A stretch of DNA of 64,000 bases, from IMG/VR virus record IMGVR_UViG_3300021963_000023, positions 62,001-126,000 of that record, one strand, 5' to 3'. Shown one piece after another: positions 15,576-24,609 of the stretch. Each line of letters begins with the position of its first letter. The first letter of the stretch is position 1. The notes beneath the pieces were generated by a model. The model searched no databases. It was not told where the DNA came from and saw only the letters and a list, made by a program, of their open reading frames with translations. Origin of the DNA: a virus. Position numbers and translations under genes: made by a program.

Positions 15576-16265
15576 ATGAAAGTATTAGGGCCTAATGAAT
15601 CTGGAAGAGGACTATTGATTGAGTATGACGCAGGTCACATATCTCCAGAAGAGTTAAAAAACAAAAACATAATAACAGAAATACAGAATAAGGATACTGA
15701 TCAAGATCTTATTCTGTATGCTGTTTTACAAAAATATGATACCCCCAATAAGAACGGAAGGATTTATCCTGAATCGTTACTTAAAAGGGAAAATGACAAG
15801 TATCAACAAATAATCAGTAAAGGTTCGGCACTTAACGAACTTAATCATCCATCATCATCACTTATTGATTTAGATAGAGTTTCCCACACAATTACAGAAA
15901 CGTGGTGGGATGGTAGAACCCTAATGGGTAAAATTAAAATATTAACATCTCCAGGTTGGAAAAAAATGGGGATTGTTAGTTGTAAAGGTGATCAAGCAGC
16001 CATGCTACTTATAAATGGCGTTACATTAGGTATTTCTTCAAGAGGCGTTGGTTCATTAAAACAAATAAAAGGACAGAACATTGTACAAGATGATTTTGAA
16101 TTGGTTTGTTTTGATTTGGTATCATCACCATCAACACCAGGAGCTTACGTCTTTCAAGACATGGCTGATAAAGATAAATTCAACGAAACTATTGAAGAAA
16201 AGCCAACAATGGATAACAGATTAAAAAAATTAATGGGTAACCTAGACACTTTTCTTAAGAGATAA
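15576..16265 (+). CDS. gp21: Prohead core protease (gp21-like, S78)
   Basis: A 229-residue serine protease that matures the prohead by cutting scaffold and capsid proteins. The catalytic histidine is in ELNHPSSS near residue 90 and the nucleophilic serine in LGISSRGVG near 152, in the order and spacing of the S78/herpesvirus-fold protease family. An N-terminal NKNGRIYP segment near 66 is also typical. Length is near T4 gp21 (212). The following gene is the scaffold, its expected substrate. Confidence 0.92.
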   Translation: MKVLGPNESGRGLLIEYDAGHISPEELKNKNIITEIQNKDTDQDLILYAVLQKYDTPNKNGRIYPESLLKRENDKYQQIISKGSALNELNHPSSSLIDLDRVSHTITETWWDGRTLMGKIKILTSPGWKKMGIVSCKGDQAAMLLINGVTLGISSRGVGSLKQIKGQNIVQDDFELVCFDLVSSPSTPGAYVFQDMADKDKFNETIEEKPTMDNRLKKLMGNLDTFLKR

Positions 16266-16329
16266 ACAATAAAACATTAAAAAATCATCTATTTTGATAT
16301 TAAAAAAGAGATTTTTTTAATTACGTACA

Positions 16330-16337
16330 TATTTATA
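16330..16337 (+). promoter_or_regulatory. TATTTATA late-promoter candidate (scaffold)
   Basis: An exact octamer, continued as TATTTATATAG, 20 nt before the scaffold ATG at 16358. Confidence 0.6.
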
Positions 16338-16357
16338 TAGTAAATCAAACAAAAATA

Positions 16358-17554
16358 ATGAGCGAAAAATCGATTTTAGAACAAGCACTACTTCAAGTTA
16401 ATACACTTGAAGAAGCAGTAAAGCAAAATGCAAAAGGTATACTTTCTTCAGTAATGAAGCAAGAACTAAACGAATTGCTTAAAGAATCAGAAGAAGAGGA
16501 AGAAGCAGCAGATGCTGTTGATCCTGAAACAGAGGAAAACGACATGTCAGAGCAGCCAGCAGATGATGAAGATGCAGCTGATGATGAAGATGAAATCCCC
16601 TCGATAAATGATGAACCATCAAAAGATATCGATGGTGAAGACGAAGAAGAAGAAGACGATGAGTTTTCTACTGACGACGAATCACCTGAAATGGAAGACG
16701 ATGAGTTTCCATCTATGGATGATATGGCATCAGATGATGACGATACATTAGACATGACAGGAGCCGCAGATGATGAGGTTCTAAAGGTGTTTAAAGCAAT
16801 GTCAGATGAAGATGGTATTATCGTTAAAAAAGATGGTAACAACATTGAACTTACAGATGCTGATGATGAGTACATTATTAAGTTAGCAGAATCAGAAGAA
16901 GAGGAAGAAGAAGAAATGTCTGAAGACTCTTATCAAGAAGGCGCTAAAGATGATGTTGCAGACGAAGAAACTATCTATGAGATTGAGTTAGACGACGAAG
17001 ACGAAGAAGAAATGTCTGAAGAAGATGTTCCTGCTGAAGAGGAAGTTGGCGAAGCTGCTCATACTAAGTGGAACGTACATGGTGGTAAAAGAGCTGGATT
17101 AACAAGCAAAAAAGTTTTTGCGGCCGGTGCTAAAAATGAAACAAAAAAAGCATCAAAAGCAATTAACGAAGAAGTTGAAAATCTTAGAAAACAAAATGGC
17201 GAATATAAAAAAGCGTTAATTCTGTTTAAAGATAAATTAAACGAAGTTGCTGTATTCAACGCTAACCTTGCTTATGCAACTAGACTATTTACTGAACATT
17301 CAACAACAAAACAGGAGAAATTGAATATTTTGAAGAAATTTGATTCAATCTCTACTATAAACGAATCTAAAAATCTTTACAATTCTATCAAAGCAGAATT
17401 AGACACTAAAAAACCAGTGACTGAGACTGTAGCAGGTAAAATTGCTAATACAGCATCAACATCTTCTTCTCAAGAAGTTTTATCTGAGTCAAAAGCTTAC
17501 GAAGCCCCTCAGTTTAAGAGAATGAGAGATTTGATGAGTAAATTAAATAAATAA
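16358..17554 (+). CDS. gp22: Prohead scaffold core protein (gp22-like)
   Basis: A 398-residue scaffold candidate. An N-terminal helix (1-45) leads into an extremely acidic Asp/Glu/Ser region (about 46-230), then a basic segment KWNVHGGKRAGLTSK near 231, and a predicted coiled coil (about 265-345). Position between the gp21-like protease and the major capsid gene, and helical/acidic character, match the T4 gp22 role. The acidic part is much larger than in T4 gp22 (269 residues). Assignment is by position and composition. Confidence 0.75.
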   Translation: MSEKSILEQALLQVNTLEEAVKQNAKGILSSVMKQELNELLKESEEEEEAADAVDPETEENDMSEQPADDEDAADDEDEIPSINDEPSKDIDGEDEEEEDDEFSTDDESPEMEDDEFPSMDDMASDDDDTLDMTGAADDEVLKVFKAMSDEDGIIVKKDGNNIELTDADDEYIIKLAESEEEEEEEMSEDSYQEGAKDDVADEETIYEIELDDEDEEEMSEEDVPAEEEVGEAAHTKWNVHGGKRAGLTSKKVFAAGAKNETKKASKAINEEVENLRKQNGEYKKALILFKDKLNEVAVFNANLAYATRLFTEHSTTKQEKLNILKKFDSISTINESKNLYNSIKAELDTKKPVTETVAGKIANTASTSSSQEVLSESKAYEAPQFKRMRDLMSKLNK

Positions 17555-17580
17555 AAAAAAACTAAAACCAAATATTAAAA

Positions 17581-19314
17581 ATGGGAGCATTATTAGAATC
17601 AGGTATGGTAGGTAACATCGGTTTAAAACACCTTAGAGTTATCAAAGAAGATACCATCAAAAAATGGGATGACTTAGGATTCCTAGAAGGCCTAGACGGT
17701 CATCAAAAAGATAACATCGCGCAATTGTATGAAAACCAAGCGTCTTACTTAATCAACGAAGCAGCAGTTTCTGACGCTTCTGGTTCTTTCGAGACAGTGG
17801 TATTCCCAATTATCCGCCGTGTATTCTCTAAATTATTAGCAAACGATATCGTTTCTGTACAAGCAATGAACTTACCAATTGGTAAATTGTTCTACTTCGT
17901 ACCTAAAATTCAAGAAAGACAATCAGGCGCACACACTGCACCTTATGGTATGCCAGGTAATTCTGACGCATCTACCTTAGGTTATAGCACTGGTACCAAC
18001 GATCCAAGAAGTTTATATGATCGTTTTTACGAAGCAAATGATGCTGCTGATACTGGTATCTATGATTATTCTAAAGGAGCTTACTCTGCAGTAACTTTAA
18101 CAGGTGCTACAGTTGTAACTTTCGCTAACGGAGCAACTACAGATGTAGCTAACGCTAACGTAACAGGTACTTCAGTTTCTGACTTAATCATTAAATTCAC
18201 AGGATTTGCAAAAGATGGTCAAGGTAAATTAATCGGGCCAAATGGTTCTGTAATGGATACTGAAGATTTCTTAGCTTCTGCTGTAGTTAACTACGCAGGT
18301 GTAGCAAGAAACTTTAACATTGTTACACAAAAATATGGTAAAGGTATTGTTGAATATGGTCAAAAATCAACTTCAGCATCATATCCTTCAGGAAGATACC
18401 AAGATATTTGTGATGAAGAAGGTACAATTTACATAAAAGTAGATTTACAATCTTACAGCGCAACTTCAGGTTTCTCTAACCTTACTGTTCCTTCAGGTTT
18501 CACTTCAGCTGGTGTAACATTAGTTTTCAGAGTTTACGATTCATTAGAATTTGAAGATCAAATTGGTGAAGTATCTTTTGATTTAGCTTCTGTAACAGTT
18601 TCTGTAACTGAAAGAAAATTAAGAGCTAGCTGGTCTCCAGAATTAGCACAAGACGTTTCTGCGTTTCATAACATCGATGCTGAAGCTGAATTAACAGCTT
18701 TATTATCTGAGCAAATCGCTGCTGAGGTTGACCGTGAAATTTTACGTGACCTTAGAAAAGGTGCTGCTTGGACTGCTAAGTGGGATTATAACGAGTGGAA
18801 ATATGGTGCAACTGGAAGCACTCCGTTCATGGGTTATACTCAGAAGGATTGGAACCAAACATTGGTTACTAAAATTAACCAATTATCAGCTCAAATTCAC
18901 AAGACTACATTAAGAGGTGGTGCAAACTGGATCGTTGTTTCTTCAGAAGTTTCTGCAGTATTCGATGATTTAGAGTATTTCCACGTATCTAATGCAGGTC
19001 CAGAGCAAGATCAGTACAACATGGGTATCGAGAAAGTTGGTACACTTGCTGGACGTTATCAAGTATACCGTGATCCATACTTACCAGCAGGTAAGATCCT
19101 TGTAGGTCACAAAGGTAAGTCACTATTAGACGCAGGTTATATCTACGCTCCATATGTGCCGTTACAGTTAACTCCAACAATGTACAATCCATTTAACATG
19201 ACTCCGATCAAAGGTATCATGACACGTTACGCAAAGAAAATGGTGAACAACCGTTACTTCGGTGTAATCAACGTAAGTGGTTTACAAACGTTCGATATGA
19301 ATACTTTAAGATAA
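17581..19314 (+). CDS. gp23: Major capsid protein (gp23-like)
   Basis: A 577-residue HK97-fold capsid protein. The N-terminal delta-like segment (MGALLESGMVGNIGLKHLRV) precedes NEAAVSDASGSFETVVFPII near 58-77, the usual start of the mature domain. SVQAMNLPIGKLFYF near 97-111 is a strong gp23 signature. Residues about 130-300 include a Thr/Ala/Gly-rich region, probably an insertion domain. The C-terminus (YAKKMVNNRYFGVINVSGL) is also typical. Codon choice looks more ordered than in neighbours, as expected of a highly expressed gene. No octamer precedes it: it is probably read from the scaffold promoter and ends in a strong terminator. Confidence 0.94.
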   Translation: MGALLESGMVGNIGLKHLRVIKEDTIKKWDDLGFLEGLDGHQKDNIAQLYENQASYLINEAAVSDASGSFETVVFPIIRRVFSKLLANDIVSVQAMNLPIGKLFYFVPKIQERQSGAHTAPYGMPGNSDASTLGYSTGTNDPRSLYDRFYEANDAADTGIYDYSKGAYSAVTLTGATVVTFANGATTDVANANVTGTSVSDLIIKFTGFAKDGQGKLIGPNGSVMDTEDFLASAVVNYAGVARNFNIVTQKYGKGIVEYGQKSTSASYPSGRYQDICDEEGTIYIKVDLQSYSATSGFSNLTVPSGFTSAGVTLVFRVYDSLEFEDQIGEVSFDLASVTVSVTERKLRASWSPELAQDVSAFHNIDAEAELTALLSEQIAAEVDREILRDLRKGAAWTAKWDYNEWKYGATGSTPFMGYTQKDWNQTLVTKINQLSAQIHKTTLRGGANWIVVSSEVSAVFDDLEYFHVSNAGPEQDQYNMGIEKVGTLAGRYQVYRDPYLPAGKILVGHKGKSLLDAGYIYAPYVPLQLTPTMYNPFNMTPIKGIMTRYAKKMVNNRYFGVINVSGLQTFDMNTLR

Positions 19315-19335
19315 TCTTAAAATTATCATAATAAG

Positions 19336-19364
19336 AACCCTCACAGAAATGTGGGGGTTTTTTA
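19336..19364 (+). terminator. Rho-independent terminator after major capsid gene
   Basis: AACCCTCAC (19336-19344) pairs with GTGGGGGTT (19351-19359, one G-T pair) around a six-base loop, followed by a T run. Confidence 0.88.
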
Positions 19365-19380
19365 TTTTTATAAAATTCCT

Positions 19381-19388
19381 TATATTTG
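19381..19388 (+). promoter_or_regulatory. TAnnTTTG-type -7 element
   Basis: TATATTTG fits the Bacteroidota -7 box and lies 5 nt before the ATG at 19394. No clear TTTG is found about 20 bp upstream, so support is weak. Confidence 0.3.
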
Positions 19389-19393
19389 TGTTT

Positions 19394-19711
19394 ATGGGTG
19401 AAATTGTAGATTATAGTAAACTTAGATTAGATGTCCTTGAAAAAATGATATACCAACGAGGTATTGACTGTAAATTGAAGAAGGATGAAATGATAAGAAT
19501 GCTTAAACTATATGACGAGGGTAAGTATGTGGAGCCAATGTTGGAAACCACCTATGACAAATATGAAAGTGGGTTTACTATAGGCATTGATTTAAAAAAT
19601 CATATACAATTGGTACAAATGGGTAAATTGGTTGAAAAAAAAGAAGCTAAGAGATTAAATCGTTATGCTTCTGGTAGGGTCTATTACTGGGGCCCAAATA
19701 AGCTCATTTAA
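19394..19711 (+). CDS. Small SAP-like domain protein
   Basis: A 105-residue protein starting at ATG 19394. The longer frame from 19349 would begin within the capsid terminator and is rejected. Residues 8-40 (LRLDVLEKMIYQRGIDCKLK then KDEMIRMLKLYDEG) have the helix-loop-helix pattern of SAP DNA-binding domains, including the RGI-C-LKKDEMI core. The C-terminus is basic with an aromatic YYWGPNKL ending. It is a possible DNA-binding regulator. It converges on the minus-strand block by a 4-base overlap. Confidence 0.55.
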   Translation: MGEIVDYSKLRLDVLEKMIYQRGIDCKLKKDEMIRMLKLYDEGKYVEPMLETTYDKYESGFTIGIDLKNHIQLVQMGKLVEKKEAKRLNRYASGRVYYWGPNKLI

Positions 19712-20238
19712 GAGACTTTCTTTTGATTCTTGACCTCTTCATGGCTTGGCTCAAGATAAGCCTCAATTAGGTCATGAAACTCCCTATAAACATCTGCTTT
19801 GTTTTCTGGTGTAATCTTTAAAACATATTTATTGGTTCTGGTTATATCTAACATCTCATTTACGTCTGTAGTAACCACATCAGCATCCTTTATTGAATCT
19901 TCAGCATAAAAAGAGACACCATCTTCAAATAATTGGGTATCATCATCAAATTCTCTGTATGATTCTTCCCAAGAATCTTCATCTTCAAAATCCGGATCAT
20001 CATCATTTACCCAATGGTAATCCCCTTGATAATACTCATGTGGAACATCCTCAATATCAATAATATACGTTTCTTTAGTTTCTTTTTTTCTTACTAATGC
20101 TAATCCCATACCATAATCACTATATGTGATTAAAACATCATATATTGGCGTTCTATCATCATATGCATCATCAACAAATCCGAAACCATCACTATATGAC
20201 TCAAGTAAATTTTTTGCTATATTAACTAAACTAATCAT
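19708..20238 (-). CDS. Hypothetical acidic protein
   Basis: A 176-residue protein starting at ATG 20238, which overlaps the upstream stop as TAATG; a TTG two codons earlier is less likely. The middle (about 70-110) is very rich in Asp, Glu, Tyr and Trp (HEYYQGDYHWVNDDDPDFED), and the C-terminal part is helical. No family is recognised. It is the last gene of a minus-strand run of virion-type proteins. Confidence 0.55.
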   Translation of the reverse strand: MISLVNIAKNLLESYSDGFGFVDDAYDDRTPIYDVLITYSDYGMGLALVRKKETKETYIIDIEDVPHEYYQGDYHWVNDDDPDFEDEDSWEESYREFDDDTQLFEDGVSFYAEDSIKDADVVTTDVNEMLDITRTNKYVLKITPENKADVYREFHDLIEAYLEPSHEEVKNQKKVS

Positions 20239-20987
20239 TACCAAGTTTTACATGCCCAATAACGAGGCTTCCAACGTGGGCCAGGATTAGCGCAATTGTG
20301 TCTCGCTCTAAAAGACTTACGTCTTGCAGGGTTATTTTTTTTAATTACCATTCTTTTACCTTTAGCAGATTTACCACCAAAACCAAAGTTTACTTTTACA
20401 ACCTTACCCTTATCATTTTTAACATAAACCTTAAACTTTTTAACATCACCTTGCATGATTTTACCTAACTGAACTTTACGTCCTTGGTATTCTGCTTCAT
20501 TTAATATATTATTAAAGACAAAATTGGTATTCTGTACAGAACCATCTTGATCTTCATATATTAATACGGGGGTTTCTTCATTGTATTCAAACAACCTATT
20601 AAATTGATCTTCAGATATTTGAATAATTTTTCTTCTTTTAATGCTTTCATCAAATTTTACCATGGTTGGTTTGTTTCCTTTCCCAACTTTGGGATCTTTC
20701 TTTTCTGCTCTTCTTTTTTGTGATGTCATTGCTTTCTTTTCTTTTTTATCATAAGATGAAGCAACTTTTGGGGTTTCTTTAGATACTTTTTTAGAAGGTC
20801 TACATTTTGGATAAGATTTTCCGTCAGCATCTTTTCTACCACAAGGTGGGTGTTTACCATCTACCTTTTTACTAACGTCTACCCATTTTTCTTTAAACCA
20901 TCTCCTAAGGTCTTCTTGTAAGACTTCTCCAGATCTTAATGACTCTTCGATATATTTTTTATCTTCCTTTGAAACGATGATTTTCAT
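20238..20987 (-). CDS. Basic virion-type protein with conserved Cys/Trp end
   Basis: A 249-residue protein. I place the start at ATG 20987 because the longer frame overlaps the upstream gene by about 50 codons and 20987 lies 1 nt after that gene's stop. Two parts resemble segments common in phage structural proteins: CGRKDADGKSYPKCRPSKK near 49-67, and a C-terminal FRARHNCANPGPRWKPRYWA module ending CKTW. The middle is Lys-rich. It is probably virion-associated, with cysteines that could bind metal. The function is unknown. It is coupled with both neighbours. Confidence 0.6.
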   Translation of the reverse strand: MKIIVSKEDKKYIEESLRSGEVLQEDLRRWFKEKWVDVSKKVDGKHPPCGRKDADGKSYPKCRPSKKVSKETPKVASSYDKKEKKAMTSQKRRAEKKDPKVGKGNKPTMVKFDESIKRRKIIQISEDQFNRLFEYNEETPVLIYEDQDGSVQNTNFVFNNILNEAEYQGRKVQLGKIMQGDVKKFKVYVKNDKGKVVKVNFGFGGKSAKGKRMVIKKNNPARRKSFRARHNCANPGPRWKPRYWACKTW

Positions 20988-20988
20988 G

Positions 20989-21519
20989 TTATTTACATTT
21001 TTTCCATCCACCACCCTTAGCTTTATAATTCTTAGCTGCCCAACCATTTGCGTAGGCACTAGGATACACATCAAACTTAGCTTTAGCTGCCGCTTTAGAT
21101 GCCGACCATTTTGCTGGGTCAGTAGGGCAATTTTTACTTTCGTCAATTTCTTCTTCCGATTCTTTCTTTGGTTTAATACCTTTTTTCTTCATATTAACAG
21201 CAATTGCGGCCTGTTTAGCTGAGCTAGAAGCCTCATTAACATTACTTTGATTTTCACCTTCTATTTGAAGTTTAACAAAATTAGCAACCTCTTCAATATC
21301 ATCTTTAGATGTTGTGATATGGTCACCAGCCCATGCGTGTTCACCAGTAACTAATTTGGGGAACATACTATGATGCTTGTATTTTAAGATGATTTGTATA
21401 TCATCCATTATTTGTTGAAGGTTCTGTAAAACCATATAAGTACCTTTTTCGGTAATATGTTCTTCTCCTTCTTGTATGATTTGTGTAAGGTGTTTTCTCA
21501 CAATTTTATTGATTTCCAT
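20989..21519 (-). CDS. Virion-type protein with conserved C-terminal module
   Basis: A 176-residue protein starting at ATG 21519 with the octamer 3 nt upstream; the longer frame to 21555 runs through the promoter. The N-terminus is helical (MEINKIVRKHLTQIIQEGEE). The C-terminus (about 130-176) reads CPTDPAKWSASKAAAKAKFD then PSAYANGWAAKNY and GGGWKKCK, a module widely seen in phage proteins of unknown function. It has the same flavour as the Cys/Trp C-terminus of the next gene. The two may act together in the particle. Confidence 0.6.
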   Translation of the reverse strand: MEINKIVRKHLTQIIQEGEEHITEKGTYMVLQNLQQIMDDIQIILKYKHHSMFPKLVTGEHAWAGDHITTSKDDIEEVANFVKLQIEGENQSNVNEASSSAKQAAIAVNMKKKGIKPKKESEEEIDESKNCPTDPAKWSASKAAAKAKFDVYPSAYANGWAAKNYKAKGGGWKKCK

Positions 21520-21522
21520 GTT

Positions 21523-21530
21523 TATAAATA
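21523..21530 (-). promoter_or_regulatory. TATTTATA late-promoter candidate
   Basis: An exact octamer on the minus strand, 3 nt before the ATG at 21519; it overlaps the sequence between two minus-strand genes. Confidence 0.6.
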
Positions 21531-21532
21531 TT

Positions 21533-22906
21533 TTACTTTTCTGAGACAATCTCAAATTTTATTACATCATTATAATATATGTATTCGTTATGCTTCTTAC
21601 CCTTAATTTCCAGATAGTATTCTCTTGGTATTAAATAAGATGTGTCTAACATAAATGAATTTTCATTTGTTTTATCAAGTACTGTCCAATCGAAGACATT
21701 TACATTTGTTTTACCCTCTCTAATGTATATTCTATAGAAAACCTCATCAAATAGAACATTTTGAGGTGTATCAATTGACCTGAATGTGGTAACAATTTTT
21801 CTTATTTCACCACTTTTAATCTTTTCATTTAGTTTTATTCCAAAAAATTGAACAGAATACCTTTCTAGTTCTTTAATGTTTTCACCAACACTAAAATTAA
21901 AAGTATATGGTTTAGGTACAAATTTTTGTACAACGGGATTGATACCAACACCGTCTAGAATTAACCCCTTCCATTTATCATAGTAAAACCTCTTACCATC
22001 ACATAAAACACCCGTTAAACCAAATGTAACCTTGTATACCCCTTTTCTTATTTTAGTTGTTGTTAGGTTTCCTAACCCAGAAAGAACAGCGCCATTGCTG
22101 TCAGTTATATCTACAGTTGGTAATGTTGCTAGGTTATAAAAATTATTACCTTTTGTAACATATAAGTATAAATTTTGATTTACCTTTTCTATAAAGTTTT
22201 GTCTATTATCGTCTATTGAGTCTTTAAAATCAGTTTCAACAAATGGTTCAAAAAATGTTTGTGTATATTTTGTGAAAAAAGCAACAGATTGGTCAACTTC
22301 AGATTCAATGTCTTGATATAAAACGGAGAATGCCAACCCTAATCCGTGATCAGTATTACCTGAAACAATTATTCCATTTACATAATTAGTGATATCTGCT
22401 GAGATATCCTCATTACCATTATCAAAATGAATTGTTTTAATTATAACTGGGGCGTTAATATACACCCCTTGGCTGGTCCATGAATCAAGGGTTGTTCTGT
22501 TAAACCAGTTTGAGGGCCTTTCGTCAAAAGTGTTGTTACCATCGGCGAAGTCATAAACTTGAGCTTCATAATCAAAACCGATACCCTCATCCCAATATTC
22601 TGGGACTTTAAATATGATTAAATCAAATGAGGCCGTTCTATCCCTACCTCTACCATTTTTTTGTCTAAGTAATGTCTCATCCCCAAAAATAGTGTTTGTT
22701 AAATGTAATTTATGTGTTGTGCCACTAGTAATGACAAATTCACCAGAACTTACTTTATTTTTCAATTCTGTAAAATCAACTTTAAAAATAAATTTAGAAA
22801 AAGTTGAACCATATATAAGTTCAGTATTAGGGTTCTTTGAGGTATTAACCTGAGAATCCTTTAAAATGGTGTTGTTTTTCTCGAAGTAAGAGCGAAAATA
22901 TGACAT
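21533..22906 (-). CDS. Putative tail or baseplate structural protein
   Basis: A 457-residue, beta-rich protein with many aromatic and Asn residues (FDLIIFKVPEYWDEGIGFDY; TWVLDKT-like strands near the end), typical of virion proteins. A middle portion (VVQKFVPKPYTFNFSVGENI, about 330-350) and an Ig-like C-terminal strand pattern (SYLIPREYYLEIKGKKHNEY) suggest stacked beta domains. It lies beside the gp5-like gene under its own late-type box. The family is not recognised. Confidence 0.6.
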   Translation of the reverse strand: MSYFRSYFEKNNTILKDSQVNTSKNPNTELIYGSTFSKFIFKVDFTELKNKVSSGEFVITSGTTHKLHLTNTIFGDETLLRQKNGRGRDRTASFDLIIFKVPEYWDEGIGFDYEAQVYDFADGNNTFDERPSNWFNRTTLDSWTSQGVYINAPVIIKTIHFDNGNEDISADITNYVNGIIVSGNTDHGLGLAFSVLYQDIESEVDQSVAFFTKYTQTFFEPFVETDFKDSIDDNRQNFIEKVNQNLYLYVTKGNNFYNLATLPTVDITDSNGAVLSGLGNLTTTKIRKGVYKVTFGLTGVLCDGKRFYYDKWKGLILDGVGINPVVQKFVPKPYTFNFSVGENIKELERYSVQFFGIKLNEKIKSGEIRKIVTTFRSIDTPQNVLFDEVFYRIYIREGKTNVNVFDWTVLDKTNENSFMLDTSYLIPREYYLEIKGKKHNEYIYYNDVIKFEIVSEK

Positions 22907-22916
22907 CTTTTTATTT

Positions 22917-22924
22917 AATAAATA
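22917..22924 (-). promoter_or_regulatory. TATTTATT late-promoter candidate
   Basis: A one-base variant of the octamer on the minus strand, 10 nt before the ATG at 22906. Confidence 0.5.
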
Positions 22925-22929
22925 TCAAA

Positions 22930-24414
22930 TTAATTTATTCTTATCGAAGAATTAATCATATCTATCTTGGAACGCTCTATTAAGCGCTTTAAGCTGTCTG
23001 TGGTGGCTTTAAAATACTTTGGTGGTGTTATGATACCATGCGTGTGATTGAGTAAAATAAGGGTAATTAATTCAAGGATTTCAATTAATTTCTCACCCCT
23101 AACGGTTGAAAAGGTATTTGGTAGTATTCTCATTAAATAATCTTCCTGAGTATACTCATATTTGTCTAATGACCCAAAATCTATGCTTTTACCATCAACC
23201 CCACTATTGACCGTTGACATATGGATAATTTGATCTGCAGTTATTGCTGCAAATGTTTGATCAACATCACTTACTCTCTTAAGGTATGGGACTTCCTTTT
23301 TTTGACTAATAATCGGTACTTCGATTGATGTTCTACTATAAATTAAGCCATATCCACCGGTTTTGCTAAGATAAAATACATTCGATAGAAATTCAGCAGA
23401 TCCAAGTTGTCCTCTTAAATCGTTTTTTGGTCTAAAGTAAAATGGATGTGCTGGGATGTCTTGAAGTGTTGGTTCAATAATTTTTAAATTTTCCCTGTCA
23501 ACTCTAGATATAAAATCTCTAATAAGAATATATGCTTCTTGTTGTTTGCTTGTTGACTCTAATGTTTGAGTATCCTCGTATATTAACTCCGCAGTATTTA
23601 CTAAGTCAATTTCCGTGTTTAACCCAAAAACGTCTGTTTTATATTTTTCTCCAAAAGTTTTATTTATTCTGTAAATATAAAATGTTAATTCAGTAGGTGA
23701 TAAAACATTATCCATTTTGTATTCTATAACATGTTTAATATCTGTTCTACTTACAACACTATCAACAATTATTTGTTTATCTAGTTGTAATGTTTGCGGG
23801 AATTTCTTTATACTTAATTTAGCTTGTTTTTTAGAATATATTGGATATTTTGAAAGCTCATTTTTGAACTTTGGGTTAGTTGCAAATTTATCAACTAATT
23901 TACCAGCCCTAAGTTGTACACCGTGTTCTGTTAATATAACATCCGACCCATAGTTACCAACAAGACCAATATCATTTAACTTTGGTAATGTTCCAACAGA
24001 TTCAGCTCTAATGAAACCATCATCAAATGATTTTTTTTCACCAGTAAATGATTTAATAGCTGGTGATTTCTCTGACCTTTTAGAATATGTTGTTTCCGTT
24101 AACTGTGATAATTCATTTTGGTATGTATAGTCAAATGTTGTTGTAAATGGACCTGGGATATATTCCTGATTTTGTAAAGATTTCTCATTATCATATCTGA
24201 TAATTTTTACGGCTTGTTCCTTTTGTGGTATAATGTTGATATGTGTTGGTAGAAATGGAGAATAAACAAATGGATCGTCTTTACTCCATTGCTCCCAAAC
24301 TGGTATAGATTTAGATCTATCACTCTCTGTTTCAGAAATATCTCTTATTCTAATTCTACCAATACCTCTTGGATCTTTGTTGTCAACACAAATACCAATA
24401 TCAATTATTTTCAT
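22930..24414 (-). CDS. Baseplate hub protein with gp5/VgrG-like OB fold
   Basis: A 494-residue protein. The N-terminus (MKIIDIGICVDNKDPRGIGR then IRIRDI, with DPFVYSPFLPTHINIIPQKE near 48-67) matches the OB-fold of gp5-type and gpV-type baseplate spike proteins, where DPF...P-LP-x-x-IP is conserved. A later ITLILLNHTHGI near the C-terminus is also common in this group. No lysozyme domain is visible, unlike T4 gp5 (575 residues). It probably forms part of the central hub or spike. Its start overlaps the coiled-coil gene by 4 bases. Confidence 0.65.
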   Translation of the reverse strand: MKIIDIGICVDNKDPRGIGRIRIRDISETESDRSKSIPVWEQWSKDDPFVYSPFLPTHINIIPQKEQAVKIIRYDNEKSLQNQEYIPGPFTTTFDYTYQNELSQLTETTYSKRSEKSPAIKSFTGEKKSFDDGFIRAESVGTLPKLNDIGLVGNYGSDVILTEHGVQLRAGKLVDKFATNPKFKNELSKYPIYSKKQAKLSIKKFPQTLQLDKQIIVDSVVSRTDIKHVIEYKMDNVLSPTELTFYIYRINKTFGEKYKTDVFGLNTEIDLVNTAELIYEDTQTLESTSKQQEAYILIRDFISRVDRENLKIIEPTLQDIPAHPFYFRPKNDLRGQLGSAEFLSNVFYLSKTGGYGLIYSRTSIEVPIISQKKEVPYLKRVSDVDQTFAAITADQIIHMSTVNSGVDGKSIDFGSLDKYEYTQEDYLMRILPNTFSTVRGEKLIEILELITLILLNHTHGIITPPKYFKATTDSLKRLIERSKIDMINSSIRIN

Positions 24415-24608
24415 TTATATCTTTTATTTAATTCACCATTAATGTTATTATATAATACCTCGATTGATTCTAATTGTCTTGTTAATTCAATAATTATTTC
24501 TTTTGTTTTATCAAATTCAGAAATTAAAAAATCTCTGGCATCAACAAGATCTTTGTTACCTATGTTTATAACATCATTCCCAATTTCTATAACCTTATTT
24601 AATTCCAT
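24411..24608 (-). CDS. Small coiled-coil protein
   Basis: A 65-residue, wholly helical protein with heptad-like hydrophobic spacing (KEIIIELTRQLESIEVLYNN). No family is recognised. It is wedged between two baseplate-type genes, with a 4-base overlap downstream and a 1-base gap upstream, so a small structural or assembly-partner role is likely. Confidence 0.6.
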   Translation of the reverse strand: MELNKVIEIGNDVINIGNKDLVDARDFLISEFDKTKEIIIELTRQLESIEVLYNNINGELNKRYK

Positions 24609-24609
24609 A

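Noticed and set aside
16266-16320. Possible terminator (AAAAAATC...GATTTTTT)
   Set aside because: The stem is all A-T except one pair and the loop is long, so support is too weak.
16393-16875. Long antisense Ser-rich frame
   Set aside because: It is the mirror of the Asp/Glu-rich scaffold codons and has no signals of its own. The same holds for 7407-7673.
19349-19393. Longer start for the SAP-like gene
   Set aside because: It begins within the capsid terminator, and the added residues are a hydrophobic translation of the T run.
20988-21146. Longer start for the gene ending at 20238
   Set aside because: About 50 codons would overlap the upstream gene, which has a conserved C-terminal module in another frame.
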